A DNA stretch of 64,000 bases, taken from positions 124,001 through 188,000 of the forward strand of contig NZ_AEVS01000008.1 in assembly GCF_000189255.1 (NCBI RefSeq), given 5' to 3'. The notes beneath the pieces are model-generated. The model had not been told where the DNA came from. It made no database searches and saw only the letters and a list, made by a program, of their open reading frames with translations. Positions 45,828-55,621 of the stretch are shown piece by piece (position 1 is the first letter of the stretch; every line of letters starts with the position of its first letter). The stretch is from Vibrio brasiliensis LMG 20546. Lineage in GTDB: Bacteria > Pseudomonadota > Gammaproteobacteria > Enterobacterales > Vibrionaceae. The position numbers and the translations under genes are program-made.

Positions 45828-48443
45828 TTACTGAATAGTTAACTCAAAACCACTAGGGTTACTTGCTGCTACAACCGAAACCTGTGTGATCGGCTGTTGT
45901 TGGCTGAGACGACTGATACACTCTTCGGCCAGTTTTGGCATCAGTGAGCGGTTAATGATCTGCTCAACAGCACGGCCACCCGTCGTTGGGTCGGTGTTTT
46001 TGTTTACTACGAAATCAACAAAACCTTTATCCCAAGTGAAGCTTGCCTGATATTGCTCAGCCAGTTTCTTCTTAATACGGTTAAGAGAAATCTCAGTGAT
46101 CTTAGCCAGTTCCTCATCGTTAAGCGGGTAGTACGGTACAATTGTGGTACGGCCTAAGAATGCGGGTTTGAAGTAGTGCTGAAGATCAGGACGGATACTT
46201 TCAAGCAGCTCTTCATTACTCATGCGTTGCTCACTGTTTTCACAAGCATCACAAATCGCCTGATCCGCAGCGTTGGAGGTCATGATGATAATGGTGTTCT
46301 TAAAGTCGACGGTGCGACCTTCACTATCTTTGATATGACCCTTGTCGAAAATCTGATAGAAGAGGTCATGCACACCTGGGTGAGCTTTTTCCATTTCGTC
46401 CAACAGCAGGACTGAGTATGGGTTACGACGAATAGCTTCTGTCAGAACGCCACCTTCACCAAAACCGACATAGCCCGCAGGGGAGCCAAGCAGCATAGAA
46501 ATCTTATGCTCCTCTTTAAACTCGGTCATGTTGATGATGGTCATATCGTTGCTACCACCGTAAAGTTGCTCCGCAAGTGCCATGGCGGTCTCGGTTTTAC
46601 CTACACCACTTGGACCACACATCAGGAACACACCAATAGGTTTACGGCTATCGGTCAGACCTGCGCGAGAGATACGAATTGCTTTGGCCAGTTCTTGTTT
46701 CGCAACATCCTGACCGATAACACGCTTATCAAGCTCTTCTTCAAGTGACAGCAGGCGAGCAATCTCGTCGCTCATCATGTTGCCGACAGGAATGCCAGTC
46801 CAGTTAGCGATAACCTGTGCAATCGTGTTGTCATCAACCATAGCGTTAACCAGAGGTTGCTCACCCTGAAGTTCAGTCAGGCTATCAATCGTGTCATTGA
46901 GCGTTTTCTGCTTCGACAGATCTGCACTCTCTTCGCCCTGTGCGGCACTGATTTCTTCTTGTAGCGCTTTGATTTGATCAACCAGCTTGATCTCTTCTTG
47001 CCAGCGCGTATTAAGCTCAGCAAGGTGAGTTTCGTTTGCTTCAATCTCGCTAGTGATTTCTGCAATCTCTTCTTCAGCAATACCGAATAGAGCATTCTCT
47101 TTTTCAAGTGCAGCTTTTTCGTTCTTTTGGTAACGAATGGTCTGCTCAAGTGACTCGATAACTTCAGGTTTAGCACCTTGGGTTAGAGCAATGCGTGCGC
47201 TTGCTGTATCAAGTAGGCTGATTGCTTTGTCCGGTAGCTGACGACTTGGTAGATAACGGATAGAAAGGTGAACCGCGGCGTCAATTGCCGATTCGGCGAT
47301 AAATGCGCCGTGGTGTTTCTGTAGCGACGCCGCAACACCGCGCAGCATCTGTTTGGCGTCTTCAGCGTTCGGCTCTTCGATAGAGACCACTTGGAAACGG
47401 CGAGTCAGAGCAGGATCTTTCTCAAAGTACTTCTTATATTCTGCCCAGGTCGTTGCGGCGATAGTTTTAAACTCACCACGCGCCAGTGCAGGTTTAAGTA
47501 GGTTAGCCGCGTCATTTTGACCAGCAGCACCGCCTGCACCAATAAGGGTATGCGCTTCATCAATAAAGACGATGATTGGCACTTCACTGTTTTTAACTTC
47601 GTTAATGACATCTTTAAGACGGTTTTCAAATTCACCTTTGACGCTAGCGCCAGCCTGAAGCAAACCTAGATCAAGAGAGTGAATCTGGACGCCCTGTAGG
47701 GCACCCGGTACTTCGTCTGCTGCGATACGAAGTGCCAGACCTTCAACCACGGCAGTCTTACCAACGCCTGGTTCACCCACCATGATCGGGTTGTTCTGAC
47801 GCTTACGACATAGAATATCGATCGCTTTACGTACTTCCGCATTACGACCTGAGATTGGGTCAATGTTGCCATCAATCGCTTGTTGAGTGAGGTTGATGGT
47901 GTATTTACTTAACGCATCATTGGCAGTCGGTTGTTGACCTTCTGCACCGCCACCTTGTGCAACTGAGTTTTTGCTGCGTGCAACCGCAGTTTTATTAATT
48001 AGACCCTGAAGCGATTCAAGAGAGACAGACTGTAGGCTCTCTAGTTGCAGAGTATTAACACCCAAAACGTTCTGTTGTAAAAGCGCTTGAATCAGGTGCA
48101 AGCTGATCACCTCACCGTGACCGTAATTGACCGATGCAATCATCCATGCATCTTTCACGAGTTCAGTCAGTCCGTGGCTCAGTGTTGGCTGTCCCTCATT
48201 ACCTTTAGGCAGGCGGGCAATCTTGCCAGAAAGCTCATTGACGATGCTGTCTTGCGACAGTTTTTGCGACTGGATCAGGTTGCTTAGATTGGCATCCTGT
48301 TGAGAAATCAGTTGTAGCAGCCAGTGTTCAGTTTCAATTGACGGAACGCCCTGATTCATGGCCGCGCCTGCGGAGACTTCCAAAGCCTGTTTTAAGTCGG
48401 GAGAAAGTTTTGCGACTAAATTTGTCAATGTTACTTGTGTCAT
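45828..48443 (-). CDS. tssH: T6SS sheath-recycling AAA+ ATPase TssH (ClpV)
   Basis: TssH disassembles contracted TssBC sheaths. The 871-residue protein has an N-terminal ClpV domain (about 1-150), NBD1 with Walker A GEPGVGKTA and Walker B VFIDEAHTLIG, a coiled-coil middle domain (about 400-520) and NBD2 with GPSGVGKTETA and LLLDEMEKAHP. The frame opens at 48473, but ATG 48443 has an AGGA ribosome site and the conserved MTQVTLTNLVAKL start. It lies between tssG and the sensor-MFS gene. Confidence 0.96.
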   Translation of the reverse strand: MTQVTLTNLVAKLSPDLKQALEVSAGAAMNQGVPSIETEHWLLQLISQQDANLSNLIQSQKLSQDSIVNELSGKIARLPKGNEGQPTLSHGLTELVKDAWMIASVNYGHGEVISLHLIQALLQQNVLGVNTLQLESLQSVSLESLQGLINKTAVARSKNSVAQGGGAEGQQPTANDALSKYTINLTQQAIDGNIDPISGRNAEVRKAIDILCRKRQNNPIMVGEPGVGKTAVVEGLALRIAADEVPGALQGVQIHSLDLGLLQAGASVKGEFENRLKDVINEVKNSEVPIIVFIDEAHTLIGAGGAAGQNDAANLLKPALARGEFKTIAATTWAEYKKYFEKDPALTRRFQVVSIEEPNAEDAKQMLRGVAASLQKHHGAFIAESAIDAAVHLSIRYLPSRQLPDKAISLLDTASARIALTQGAKPEVIESLEQTIRYQKNEKAALEKENALFGIAEEEIAEITSEIEANETHLAELNTRWQEEIKLVDQIKALQEEISAAQGEESADLSKQKTLNDTIDSLTELQGEQPLVNAMVDDNTIAQVIANWTGIPVGNMMSDEIARLLSLEEELDKRVIGQDVAKQELAKAIRISRAGLTDSRKPIGVFLMCGPSGVGKTETAMALAEQLYGGSNDMTIINMTEFKEEHKISMLLGSPAGYVGFGEGGVLTEAIRRNPYSVLLLDEMEKAHPGVHDLFYQIFDKGHIKDSEGRTVDFKNTIIIMTSNAADQAICDACENSEQRMSNEELLESIRPDLQHYFKPAFLGRTTIVPYYPLNDEELAKITEISLNRIKKKLAEQYQASFTWDKGFVDFVVNKNTDPTTGGRAVEQIINRSLMPKLAEECISRLSQQQPITQVSVVAASNPSGFELTIQ

Positions 48444-48498
48444 ACAGTGTTCCTTTGTATTTCGGAGCATCAAACAGCGAAGCTACGGGCTGTTTCCT

Positions 48499-49434
48499 TT
48501 ATTTGAGCAAAATACTAATCAATTGCTGCGGTTTTCGTTCTGGAGCGAGACAGTCTACTTCTCCCAGTTTGGCCGCAAGGTTGCTGTTACTAGAAAGTTT
48601 AGGGCGTGAAAGGTATTCCCGCTTCACTTTGAGATAGATTGAAACCGGAGTGTTATCACGCAGATAGTGCTGGATAAGATCACGCATGCAATCAGCCAGC
48701 TGAGAATCGTTCTGAATGTCCCACAGTTGCTGCTCATTCGAAGGTTTAATTGATACCACTAGGTGATTGAAGTGGGTTAAGCAGGTTTTACCTAGCAAAA
48801 AGCCTTGTCCAGCACGGCTATTGAATTCAGGGTTGGTACCAAGTCGTGTTAACGAATCAACCGGGAGTTGTCGGCGTTCGTGGTGCTTGGTCGCGACCTC
48901 GATAGAAAATGGAAAGTAGTCATTGAGCATCTGTTCAAGGGCGTCCAGACTACGAGCACTCTGGCCAAGCAGAAAAGCGTATTGAAAGAAGTGACCATGC
49001 TGTTGTTCAAGGGCTGCTAGCTGATTAAGCAGTCGAGTCTTATCAGGGTAGAGCTCGTTCTGAACCAGTAACCAAGGCTGAGTTTCTAGTTGGGCAACAA
49101 GTTCGAAGTAGCGTTGGTTGAACACATCAAGGAAATCTTTCAGTGCGTGATCGTCATCGTGCAGAGCAGCCAGTAACTCTTCATAGATGTAGTAGGGGAT
49201 AACACCTTTAACACCGGACAGTGCCTGTTTCGCCAGTCTTAGTTTGGCGCGGTTGTTCTTTAGCGAAAAATACTGAATCTCACTGGCGTCACCAGTAGGC
49301 ATCGCTTCTGCTTTGAGCACTAAGTCGATACGTTGTGGTGAGTCTGAGATAAAGCGTGCCAACAATCGCATCGCCTGGGCAAAATCGTACTTTTCAGTGT
49401 TGTGAGCTAGGTCTGCTACTACATTCATCGTCAT
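48499..49434 (-). CDS. tssG: T6SS baseplate protein TssG
   Basis: TssG (311 residues) forms the baseplate wedge with TssE, TssF and TssK. Matching features are the KYDFAQAMRLLARF start region, DYFPFSIEVATKH and GFLLGKTCLT. The open frame begins at a GTG (49437), with ATGs at 49434 and 49428; I use 49434. It starts ten bases after tssF ends. Confidence 0.93.
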   Translation of the reverse strand: MTMNVVADLAHNTEKYDFAQAMRLLARFISDSPQRIDLVLKAEAMPTGDASEIQYFSLKNNRAKLRLAKQALSGVKGVIPYYIYEELLAALHDDDHALKDFLDVFNQRYFELVAQLETQPWLLVQNELYPDKTRLLNQLAALEQQHGHFFQYAFLLGQSARSLDALEQMLNDYFPFSIEVATKHHERRQLPVDSLTRLGTNPEFNSRAGQGFLLGKTCLTHFNHLVVSIKPSNEQQLWDIQNDSQLADCMRDLIQHYLRDNTPVSIYLKVKREYLSRPKLSSNSNLAAKLGEVDCLAPERKPQQLISILLK

Positions 49435-49443
49435 CACATCCAG

Positions 49444-51195
49444 TTACATCGCGCGCTGACTGCCGTGAATTTTAGGGTAGCGTTTAACAAACCCATCACG
49501 GCCGTAGACACGAATAGAGAGTTGAATATAGCGGTCGAAGCTACAGAACTGCTGGAAGAAGCGGTTAAGAACATCGCTAAATGCAAGGAAACCAGTCTGG
49601 GTATCCAACGTAATTTCGATTTCAGTACCCGGAGAAAAAACGTTCTTACCAAGAATTCGTAGCGCGGAGACCTGCGAGCGAATGGTAACGTCACGTATGG
49701 TCTGAATCTCGTCTGCAGAAATCTGACTTCGACTGCAAAGACGTAACATGTTCTTCAGTGCCTCTTCCGGGTGCTGAGCGTGCAGGAGTGAGACAAAATT
49801 TGCATTAAGCAAAGCGATAAACTGCCAGTGAAGATGAGGATCCTGTTCACGGGCAATTGGCGCTGATGGTGGATAGATTGGGCTGAACTCACCCGGTAGA
49901 TCAATACTCTCTAAGCACTCAAACTCCCCCTGAACTGCGCAGGCACGCTTACCGTTAGTACACAGCAGGCGTGTGCCATAGAGTTTATTAAACTCCATAT
50001 CCTGTTGATTGTTGAGGCTTACCGTCAGGCGAAACTCGTTGTTGCTGTCACGGCTACACTGCCAGTGGTCGGTATTTTTATCTGAGCGATAGCTATCTTT
50101 AAACAGCGGTATCAATGGCTTCTCACCCTGCGAAGTGATTTCAAATACTTCACGTACTTCAACGATTTCAATGTCGTTGTCACTGTGCGCATCAGCATTT
50201 ATCGGCACGCTAAGACTGCGTTGGTCGTACGCGGTCGGTTCACCGGTTTGCTCGAACAGATTGAGTGCAGGAACGATATTCAGTTTGAACACCTGATTAT
50301 CGAACAGGCGCATAAATTCGGTCGGCAGACTGTGCATAAACAGGTTAAGTACAACCTTTGAGGTATCAAACTGTTTGATTGCTTCGCCAAAACCTTTCAA
50401 ACGGAAGAACTGACGCTTCTCTTTAAAGAAGAAAAACTCACTGATTAGCTGATAACCGGAAAACTGATTGCCTTTTTGTGGCAAAAACTGGAACTGGTTA
50501 TCGCTGATACGTGTTTTGAGCTTCTCCGGAGTCAGGACGACATGTCGTTCACACTCAGCATCAGAAATTGATATTGCGCGGGTCTCGGCCAATAGCAACT
50601 CGACTAATGAGTCAGCATTGTTCTCAAAACCCTGAACGAAGAAGTCCAAATCTTCACAGTTAAGTGAGGAGAATGGGCGATCAGGATCTAAGGTCGACAG
50701 AGTTAACTGAATGACTGCAGTGGTAAGTTCGGTTCCTTTCGGTCGGTTGAACTTAAATGGCGCGCTCGATGCGGTCGTATCGGTAAGCTTAAATGGTGCC
50801 GTAGTGATCTGATCAACCGTGGCAAAAGTGCAGCTTTGCCCCTGAGCCTGGGCAGTAAACTGCGAGCCCTTTGGTAGGGTAACCGATTCTGCGCAATCTG
50901 CGTCTTCATCCAGTTGCAAATAAGCGACGCTAGGTACGGTCTGAATGTAGCTCGGGTAAAGTACACCCAGCAGGCCTTCAACCACTTGAGGCAATTGGTC
51001 TGAGAGTTTTTTCTCTACTGTTGCGTTGAGCAGGGCTACGCCGTCCAGCAGTCGAGCAAGACTAGGGTCTTCAATTTGTCCCTGATGGATATTAAGTCGA
51101 TCAGCATGACTCGGGTGTTGCTGACCAAATTGACCAAGGGCACGACGAACCAGCGTCAGTTCTTGCTCGAAGTATCTTAGTAAAGGATCACTCAT
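49444..51195 (-). CDS. tssF: T6SS baseplate protein TssF
   Basis: TssF (583 residues) is a wedge protein with diagnostic N terminus DPLLRYFEQELTLVRRALGQFGQQHPSHADRL (shown here in part: YFEQELTLVRRALGQF), and C-terminal YIQLSIRVYGRDG. It is cytoplasmic. Its start overlaps the end of tssE by eight bases and its end lies ten bases from tssG, as is typical for tssEFG. Confidence 0.96.
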   Translation of the reverse strand: MSDPLLRYFEQELTLVRRALGQFGQQHPSHADRLNIHQGQIEDPSLARLLDGVALLNATVEKKLSDQLPQVVEGLLGVLYPSYIQTVPSVAYLQLDEDADCAESVTLPKGSQFTAQAQGQSCTFATVDQITTAPFKLTDTTASSAPFKFNRPKGTELTTAVIQLTLSTLDPDRPFSSLNCEDLDFFVQGFENNADSLVELLLAETRAISISDAECERHVVLTPEKLKTRISDNQFQFLPQKGNQFSGYQLISEFFFFKEKRQFFRLKGFGEAIKQFDTSKVVLNLFMHSLPTEFMRLFDNQVFKLNIVPALNLFEQTGEPTAYDQRSLSVPINADAHSDNDIEIVEVREVFEITSQGEKPLIPLFKDSYRSDKNTDHWQCSRDSNNEFRLTVSLNNQQDMEFNKLYGTRLLCTNGKRACAVQGEFECLESIDLPGEFSPIYPPSAPIAREQDPHLHWQFIALLNANFVSLLHAQHPEEALKNMLRLCSRSQISADEIQTIRDVTIRSQVSALRILGKNVFSPGTEIEITLDTQTGFLAFSDVLNRFFQQFCSFDRYIQLSIRVYGRDGFVKRYPKIHGSQRAM

Positions 51196-51613
51196 AGTTA
51201 TCCTCCGACATAGACGCTTTCAGATCATTGAGTGAAATCTTAGAGTCAAACACCAACTCTGTTTCTCCTTGGGTAGTTTTTGCTTTGGCAACGATGTTGA
51301 AGGCGATAGCATTTTCACTCTCTTTTCGTTCGCCGAGCTCAACCATGACCTGGCTTAGGCGAGGTTCGAAATGCTTTATATAGCTCTCTAAACGCAGCGC
51401 CAGTTGTGTCTGGTCGAGGCTTGCACTTAGTAGCTGAACATCTTCAATACCAAAGCGAAAATTTGAACGTTGTAGTTCAGTGAAGCGATCATCGATATTG
51501 AACAGTGACGCTTCAGACTCAAGTAGTTTGGTCAGGTGGTATTTAATATCTTCGATTTCGTCGTGAGGACCTGACGCATCGTGAGGTTGAACAAATGTTT
51601 GCCAGAAGCTCAT
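51188..51613 (-). CDS. tssE: T6SS baseplate protein TssE (gp25-like)
   Basis: A 141-residue gp25-like protein that helps start sheath polymerisation. The family pattern is seen in FRFGIEDVQLLSASL and in RLESYIKHFEPRLSQVMVEL, matching the EPRL core of gp25 proteins. It shares one base with the tssC2 stop (TAATG), so it is coupled to it. Confidence 0.93.
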   Translation of the reverse strand: MSFWQTFVQPHDASGPHDEIEDIKYHLTKLLESEASLFNIDDRFTELQRSNFRFGIEDVQLLSASLDQTQLALRLESYIKHFEPRLSQVMVELGERKESENAIAFNIVAKAKTTQGETELVFDSKISLNDLKASMSEDNYE

Positions 51614-53007
51614 TACGCCACCTCATCAAGTTCTGTAGTCAGCACGACCTCGCCACTAAAATGGTCGTATTGGTATTGAGGAACCATGCGTAACGTACAG
51701 GCGAAGCTGCCAGTTTGATGGGTGGACTCAGTGACATTAATTTTGGCAAAGCTAAGTGGGTACTTTGACAGAGTCTCTTCATTGGCAAAGGCTACGTTGC
51801 TGGAAAACTTTTCGATCCAGTGGGTCAAAAAGAGTTCACACTCCGCAGCGGTATTAAAGCTACCAATCATCTCTCGAACCTGAACCTTAAGGTAATGGGC
51901 AATTCGGCATGACATCAGGCTAGTTTGAATCTGAGTCAGCACTTTTTCATTGTCTGTCTCGCCGCTCTGCCAGATAGAGTTATTGCCGTTGAAATAGAAC
52001 TTGTCACTCAACGCGCTTTTAGTCAGTGGGATAAAACCGTTCTGAGCGTAAAAGCTAGAAATCTGACCAAACAGAACCACGTCAGTTTCTGGTCTGGACA
52101 AGAAACGGCTGGTTGATTGCTCTACGTTAACTAACGCACCCTGAGCTTTATCATTCCAACGTGATTTGAGGAATCCGAACCAGTTAACTCTGTGGTGTTC
52201 GCGCATAATGGTCGCCGCAAAAGCGAAGGCTGCGTTGCCCCACAGGCCTTGACCTGCTTCGTTATAGATAAACCCGACCTTGGCATTTTGGTAGCGGCTA
52301 CGCATACGAATCGAAGGCATAACCAAACCAAGAAACTTGGAAGAGACTTTACTGCGTAAATCCTGCCAGGGTTGATAGTCGCCACCTGAGAGAATCTTTT
52401 CGATTCGATTTGTGTCGGATAGCCAGTCAGCGCTCGACTCGACGAAAAACTGCTTATCAGGTGAAAACAGCATAGGGCACAGTGTTACTTCACCAAGTTT
52501 GCTGAGTAGCTCGAGGGTGAATAGATCGTCGTAGTCGGCATCGAAGTCCATATCGAGAGAAACTTTGTGACTAAATATCATGCAGCCAAACGGATGACCG
52601 CCGAGTGTATTGAGCTCTTTATTGCCGATCTTGTTGTATAACTCGCTACCCTTGATGGTGTAAGCCTGGTTGACGTCGCTGGAGACTTCGCTCCAATCCA
52701 TATCAAGCAACTTGAGTTTGGTTCTCTGCTTGTTGACGGGTAGGGTAGCCAGACCTTCTAGCCCAAGCCAGCTGCCGTGTAAGGTCTCAAAATCGTCGTG
52801 ATGAAGAATCTCATCCAGCTGTTTTGATATGCCATCGTCGAGCTGGTGGATCATCTGGGAAACGAATGAAATCAGACTGGCTTTGCTGTTGAGTGCCTGA
52901 GGTGCGATTTCAGACAGCAGAGAGAGCGACTCTTTCAAAAAGTCGTTGTCTGTGGTGTCTAATCCGGCAAAATTCCGTTGCCATTGTGAATCGAAGTTCA
53001 AATTCAT
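51613..53007 (-). CDS. Second TssC-like (EvpB/VipB family) sheath protein
   Basis: A 464-residue TssC/VipB-family protein that is clearly related to the adjacent 492-residue TssC: shared blocks include DDFETLHGSWLGLEGL compared with DDFQKLEGSWRGVQKL, and CRIAHYLKVQVREMIGS compared with GRIAHYLKVMGRDKLGS. Such paralogues (often called TssC2 or TssA-like EvpB) occur in some T6SS loci; their role is less clear than that of TssC. It is separated from tssC by a terminator-like hairpin and coupled to tssE. Confidence 0.9.
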   Translation of the reverse strand: MNLNFDSQWQRNFAGLDTTDNDFLKESLSLLSEIAPQALNSKASLISFVSQMIHQLDDGISKQLDEILHHDDFETLHGSWLGLEGLATLPVNKQRTKLKLLDMDWSEVSSDVNQAYTIKGSELYNKIGNKELNTLGGHPFGCMIFSHKVSLDMDFDADYDDLFTLELLSKLGEVTLCPMLFSPDKQFFVESSADWLSDTNRIEKILSGGDYQPWQDLRSKVSSKFLGLVMPSIRMRSRYQNAKVGFIYNEAGQGLWGNAAFAFAATIMREHHRVNWFGFLKSRWNDKAQGALVNVEQSTSRFLSRPETDVVLFGQISSFYAQNGFIPLTKSALSDKFYFNGNNSIWQSGETDNEKVLTQIQTSLMSCRIAHYLKVQVREMIGSFNTAAECELFLTHWIEKFSSNVAFANEETLSKYPLSFAKINVTESTHQTGSFACTLRMVPQYQYDHFSGEVVLTTELDEVA

Positions 53008-53029
53008 AATGTCCTGAGAATAAACAGTG

Positions 53030-53066
53030 AGGGGAAAAATAAGGCCGGAAAAACCGGCCTTATTTC
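53030..53066 (-). terminator. Strong intrinsic terminator inside the T6SS operon, after tssC
   Basis: AAATAAGGCCGG (53037-53048) pairs with CCGGCCTTATTT (53054-53065) in a perfect 12-bp stem with an A5 loop. In the T6SS direction the stem is followed by TTTTT. It lies in the 62-base gap between tssC and tssC2. Partial termination here would make tube and sheath transcripts more abundant than baseplate and membrane transcripts. Confidence 0.88.
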
Positions 53067-53069
53067 GAT

Positions 53070-54548
53070 TTAGCCTGGAATCTTAGCAACCATTCGAACT
53101 GACGTAGTCAACTCTTCAAGTTGTAGCCAAGGACGAAGGTGCGCGACTGCAGAGTATGAACCTGGACGGCCCGGTTGCTCTACAACTTCAATGCGAGACT
53201 CAGCCAGTGGAGTCTTAGCACGCTGTTCGTTACCAATTGCACCAGCGTTGGTGTATTGATCAATCCAAAGTTGCAGTTCACGTTGAATGTCCGGAGCTTC
53301 CAGGTTTGAACCTAGTTTGTCACGGCCCATAACTTTCAGGTAGTGAGCGATGCGGCCACTTGCCATGATGTACGGCAGACGAGCAGAGATTGCCGCGTTT
53401 GCTGTTGCATCTGGGTCAGTGAATGTTTTTGGTTTTTGAGTCGTTTGACCACCAATAAACACGCCGTAGTTAGAGTTTTTGTAGTGAACTAATGGTAGGA
53501 AACCAAGATCACTTAGCTCTTTCTCACGTTCGTCGGTCAGGTTAACCTCTGTTGGACATTGCTGAACAAGGTCACCAGCTTCAGTTTTGTAGGTTAGGTT
53601 AGGTAGGTTCTCTACTTTACCGCCGTTATCCAGACCACGAATCGCAGTACACCAGCCCGACGCTGTGTATGCCTGAGTCATTTTCAGACCAAGGTCGTAA
53701 GCAGCATTTGACCAAACCAGCTCGTCGTTGCTTGCTGGGTTTGGATTGCCATCCATGTCGGTGCCTAACTCTTCGTAGTTGAACAGATTAGTGCCCAGAC
53801 CTTTCGCACCGTATGGCAGACGAGCCATAGTACGTGGCAGAGTAAGTGTTACGTAACGAGCATCATCACTTTCACGGAAAGCATTCCAAGCCGCATAAGC
53901 TGGAGAATCGAAACCAGCGGCTACTGGCTTACCTTCGTCGAATGTAGTGAAGTCGTTGAACTCAAACATTTGCGCGTTAGCTGCTGCAACAAATGGTGCA
54001 TGACATGCTGCTGCTACTTCGCCCATGTAGCGAAGAAGAGCAACGTCTTCATCTTTAGCACTAAACTCGTAATCACCGATAAATGTGCCATAAGGTTCAC
54101 CACCTGCAGTACCAAATTCACCTTGGTAAACAGCGTTGAACAGTGGGCTACGGTCGATTGCAGGAGCATCTTCAAATTGCTCAAGCAGCTCTTCCTGAGT
54201 GAAATCAACCATTTTGATCTTAAGATCACGGCCTAGTTCACTTTCTTTAACCAGCTTCTGAACACCACGCCATGAACCTTCCAGTTTCTGGAAGTCATCT
54301 TGCTGCATTACTTCAGAAAGCTGCTTTGAAAGCTTTTTGTCGATTTCAGAAATAGCGTTTTCGATTGTCTTGGTTAAGTTTTTATCCCAAGTAACCGTGC
54401 CTGATAGGGCTTGCTCCGCTAATACAGAGAAAAGCTCTTTAGTCGTATCTGCAGGCGTTTGCGTTGTCGCTTCAATCGCTCGGTCTAGAAAACTCAGCGC
54501 GCCTTCTGCTGCTTCTGGTTGGCCTTGATTTTCAGCTTCAGTGCTCAT
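53070..54548 (-). CDS. tssC: T6SS sheath large subunit TssC (VipB)
   Basis: TssC (492 residues) builds the contractile sheath with TssB. Hallmarks are LEGSWRGVQKLV (about 93-104), MARLPYGAKGLGTNLFNYEE, WCTAIRGLDNGGKVENLP and GRIAHYLKVMGRD. Its start shares one base with the tssB stop, so TssB and TssC are made together. The terminator hairpin lies immediately downstream. Confidence 0.97.
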   Translation of the reverse strand: MSTEAENQGQPEAAEGALSFLDRAIEATTQTPADTTKELFSVLAEQALSGTVTWDKNLTKTIENAISEIDKKLSKQLSEVMQQDDFQKLEGSWRGVQKLVKESELGRDLKIKMVDFTQEELLEQFEDAPAIDRSPLFNAVYQGEFGTAGGEPYGTFIGDYEFSAKDEDVALLRYMGEVAAACHAPFVAAANAQMFEFNDFTTFDEGKPVAAGFDSPAYAAWNAFRESDDARYVTLTLPRTMARLPYGAKGLGTNLFNYEELGTDMDGNPNPASNDELVWSNAAYDLGLKMTQAYTASGWCTAIRGLDNGGKVENLPNLTYKTEAGDLVQQCPTEVNLTDEREKELSDLGFLPLVHYKNSNYGVFIGGQTTQKPKTFTDPDATANAAISARLPYIMASGRIAHYLKVMGRDKLGSNLEAPDIQRELQLWIDQYTNAGAIGNEQRAKTPLAESRIEVVEQPGRPGSYSAVAHLRPWLQLEELTTSVRMVAKIPG

Positions 54549-55051
54549 TATTCGCCTCCTTCTTTGTTGATACCTAGTTCATCTGAAAGTGCGTTAATTG
54601 TGTCCGCACTTTGCAGTACTTCTTTAAGTAGCTTTTCCAGATCGCGTGAGCGATCCGCTTTAGAAAGCAGAACCTTTAACTGGTTACGTGTTTCTACAAG
54701 CTTCTTAAGAGGCTCAACTTGCTCAACGATCGCTTCTGGTTCGAAGTCTTTCATTGAGTTGAACTTGAGGCTAGCTTCAAACTGGCTATCGTCATCCGCT
54801 AGCACGTTATCAACTTTCAGGCTTAGCTCTGGACCAATGCGTTTCATTACATTGTCAAAGTTGTCTTTATCGACGTTGTAGAACGTACGCTCTTCAACGT
54901 CTTCCTTGTCCTGCTTATGACCCGAGTAGTCACCAATCACCCCAACAACAAATGGGAGTTCTTTGGTTTCTACAGCGCCATTAGTTTCCACATCGTAAGT
55001 GATACTTACGCGGTTTTTACTTACGCGTTTGTGTTGGGAATTAAGTGCCAC
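54548..55051 (-). CDS. tssB: T6SS sheath small subunit TssB (VipA)
   Basis: TssB (167 residues), partner of TssC. The conserved segments RVSITYDVETNGAVETKELPFVVGVIGDYSG and IGPELSLKVDNVL are seen (quoted in part: RVSITYDVETNG, LPFVVGVIGDYSG). It lies 19 bases after hcp. Confidence 0.96.
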   Translation of the reverse strand: MALNSQHKRVSKNRVSITYDVETNGAVETKELPFVVGVIGDYSGHKQDKEDVEERTFYNVDKDNFDNVMKRIGPELSLKVDNVLADDDSQFEASLKFNSMKDFEPEAIVEQVEPLKKLVETRNQLKVLLSKADRSRDLEKLLKEVLQSADTINALSDELGINKEGGE

Positions 55052-55070
55052 AATGGATCTCCTTATTCAA

Positions 55071-55592
55071 TTAAGATGCAGTCGATGTCACTTTAGCCGC
55101 TGTAGCGTCGAAGCCTACTTCAGGACCTTTCTCGATCTTACCGCCTTCGCCTTCGATGTAGTAAGCCTTAGAAATTTCTGTGTAAGTCAGGCTGAAAGAT
55201 TCGTTCGGTAGTGAACCGTCAGAAGCTGCCATGTTGTAGCTAGACATACGTGCTGCTTTTAGCGTCAGGATTAGGTAAGGATCGGCACCTGAACCTTCAC
55301 GGTTTGGCTTAGTCATCACGATCTCAACGGTTTTACCTTCGCCACCTGGAGCGTATAGGAAAGTCGTTAGGTGAGGCGTTGCACCGTCACAGCCACGAGT
55401 CACGTTTACTTCACCTAGTGCAACCATACCTTGGTCTGCGTTGTTAGCGTTACCGACATCAATACCTACACCACGTACAGCGTTCCAAGTGATAGTGTCG
55501 ATAGCGAAGAAACCATCTTTACCACCAATCTTCTCTACAGTTGCAGCACCTTTAGGTTTTGTACCGTCTATTCTCATGAAAATAGAAGCCAT
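55071..55592 (-). CDS. hcp: T6SS tube protein Hcp
   Basis: Hcp (173 residues) stacks as hexamers to form the inner tube and is secreted. The sequence starts MASIFMRIDGTKPKGA and shows the YIEGEGGKIEKG strand near the C terminus. The length is usual. Placed between tssA and tssB, 29 bases after tssA; it shares the putative high-expression segment upstream of the internal terminator. Confidence 0.96.
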   Translation of the reverse strand: MASIFMRIDGTKPKGAATVEKIGGKDGFFAIDTITWNAVRGVGIDVGNANNADQGMVALGEVNVTRGCDGATPHLTTFLYAPGGEGKTVEIVMTKPNREGSGADPYLILTLKAARMSSYNMAASDGSLPNESFSLTYTEISKAYYIEGEGGKIEKGPEVGFDATAAKVTSTAS

Positions 55593-55621
55593 TTTATTCT
55601 CCTTTGCTGATCAGCATTTCG

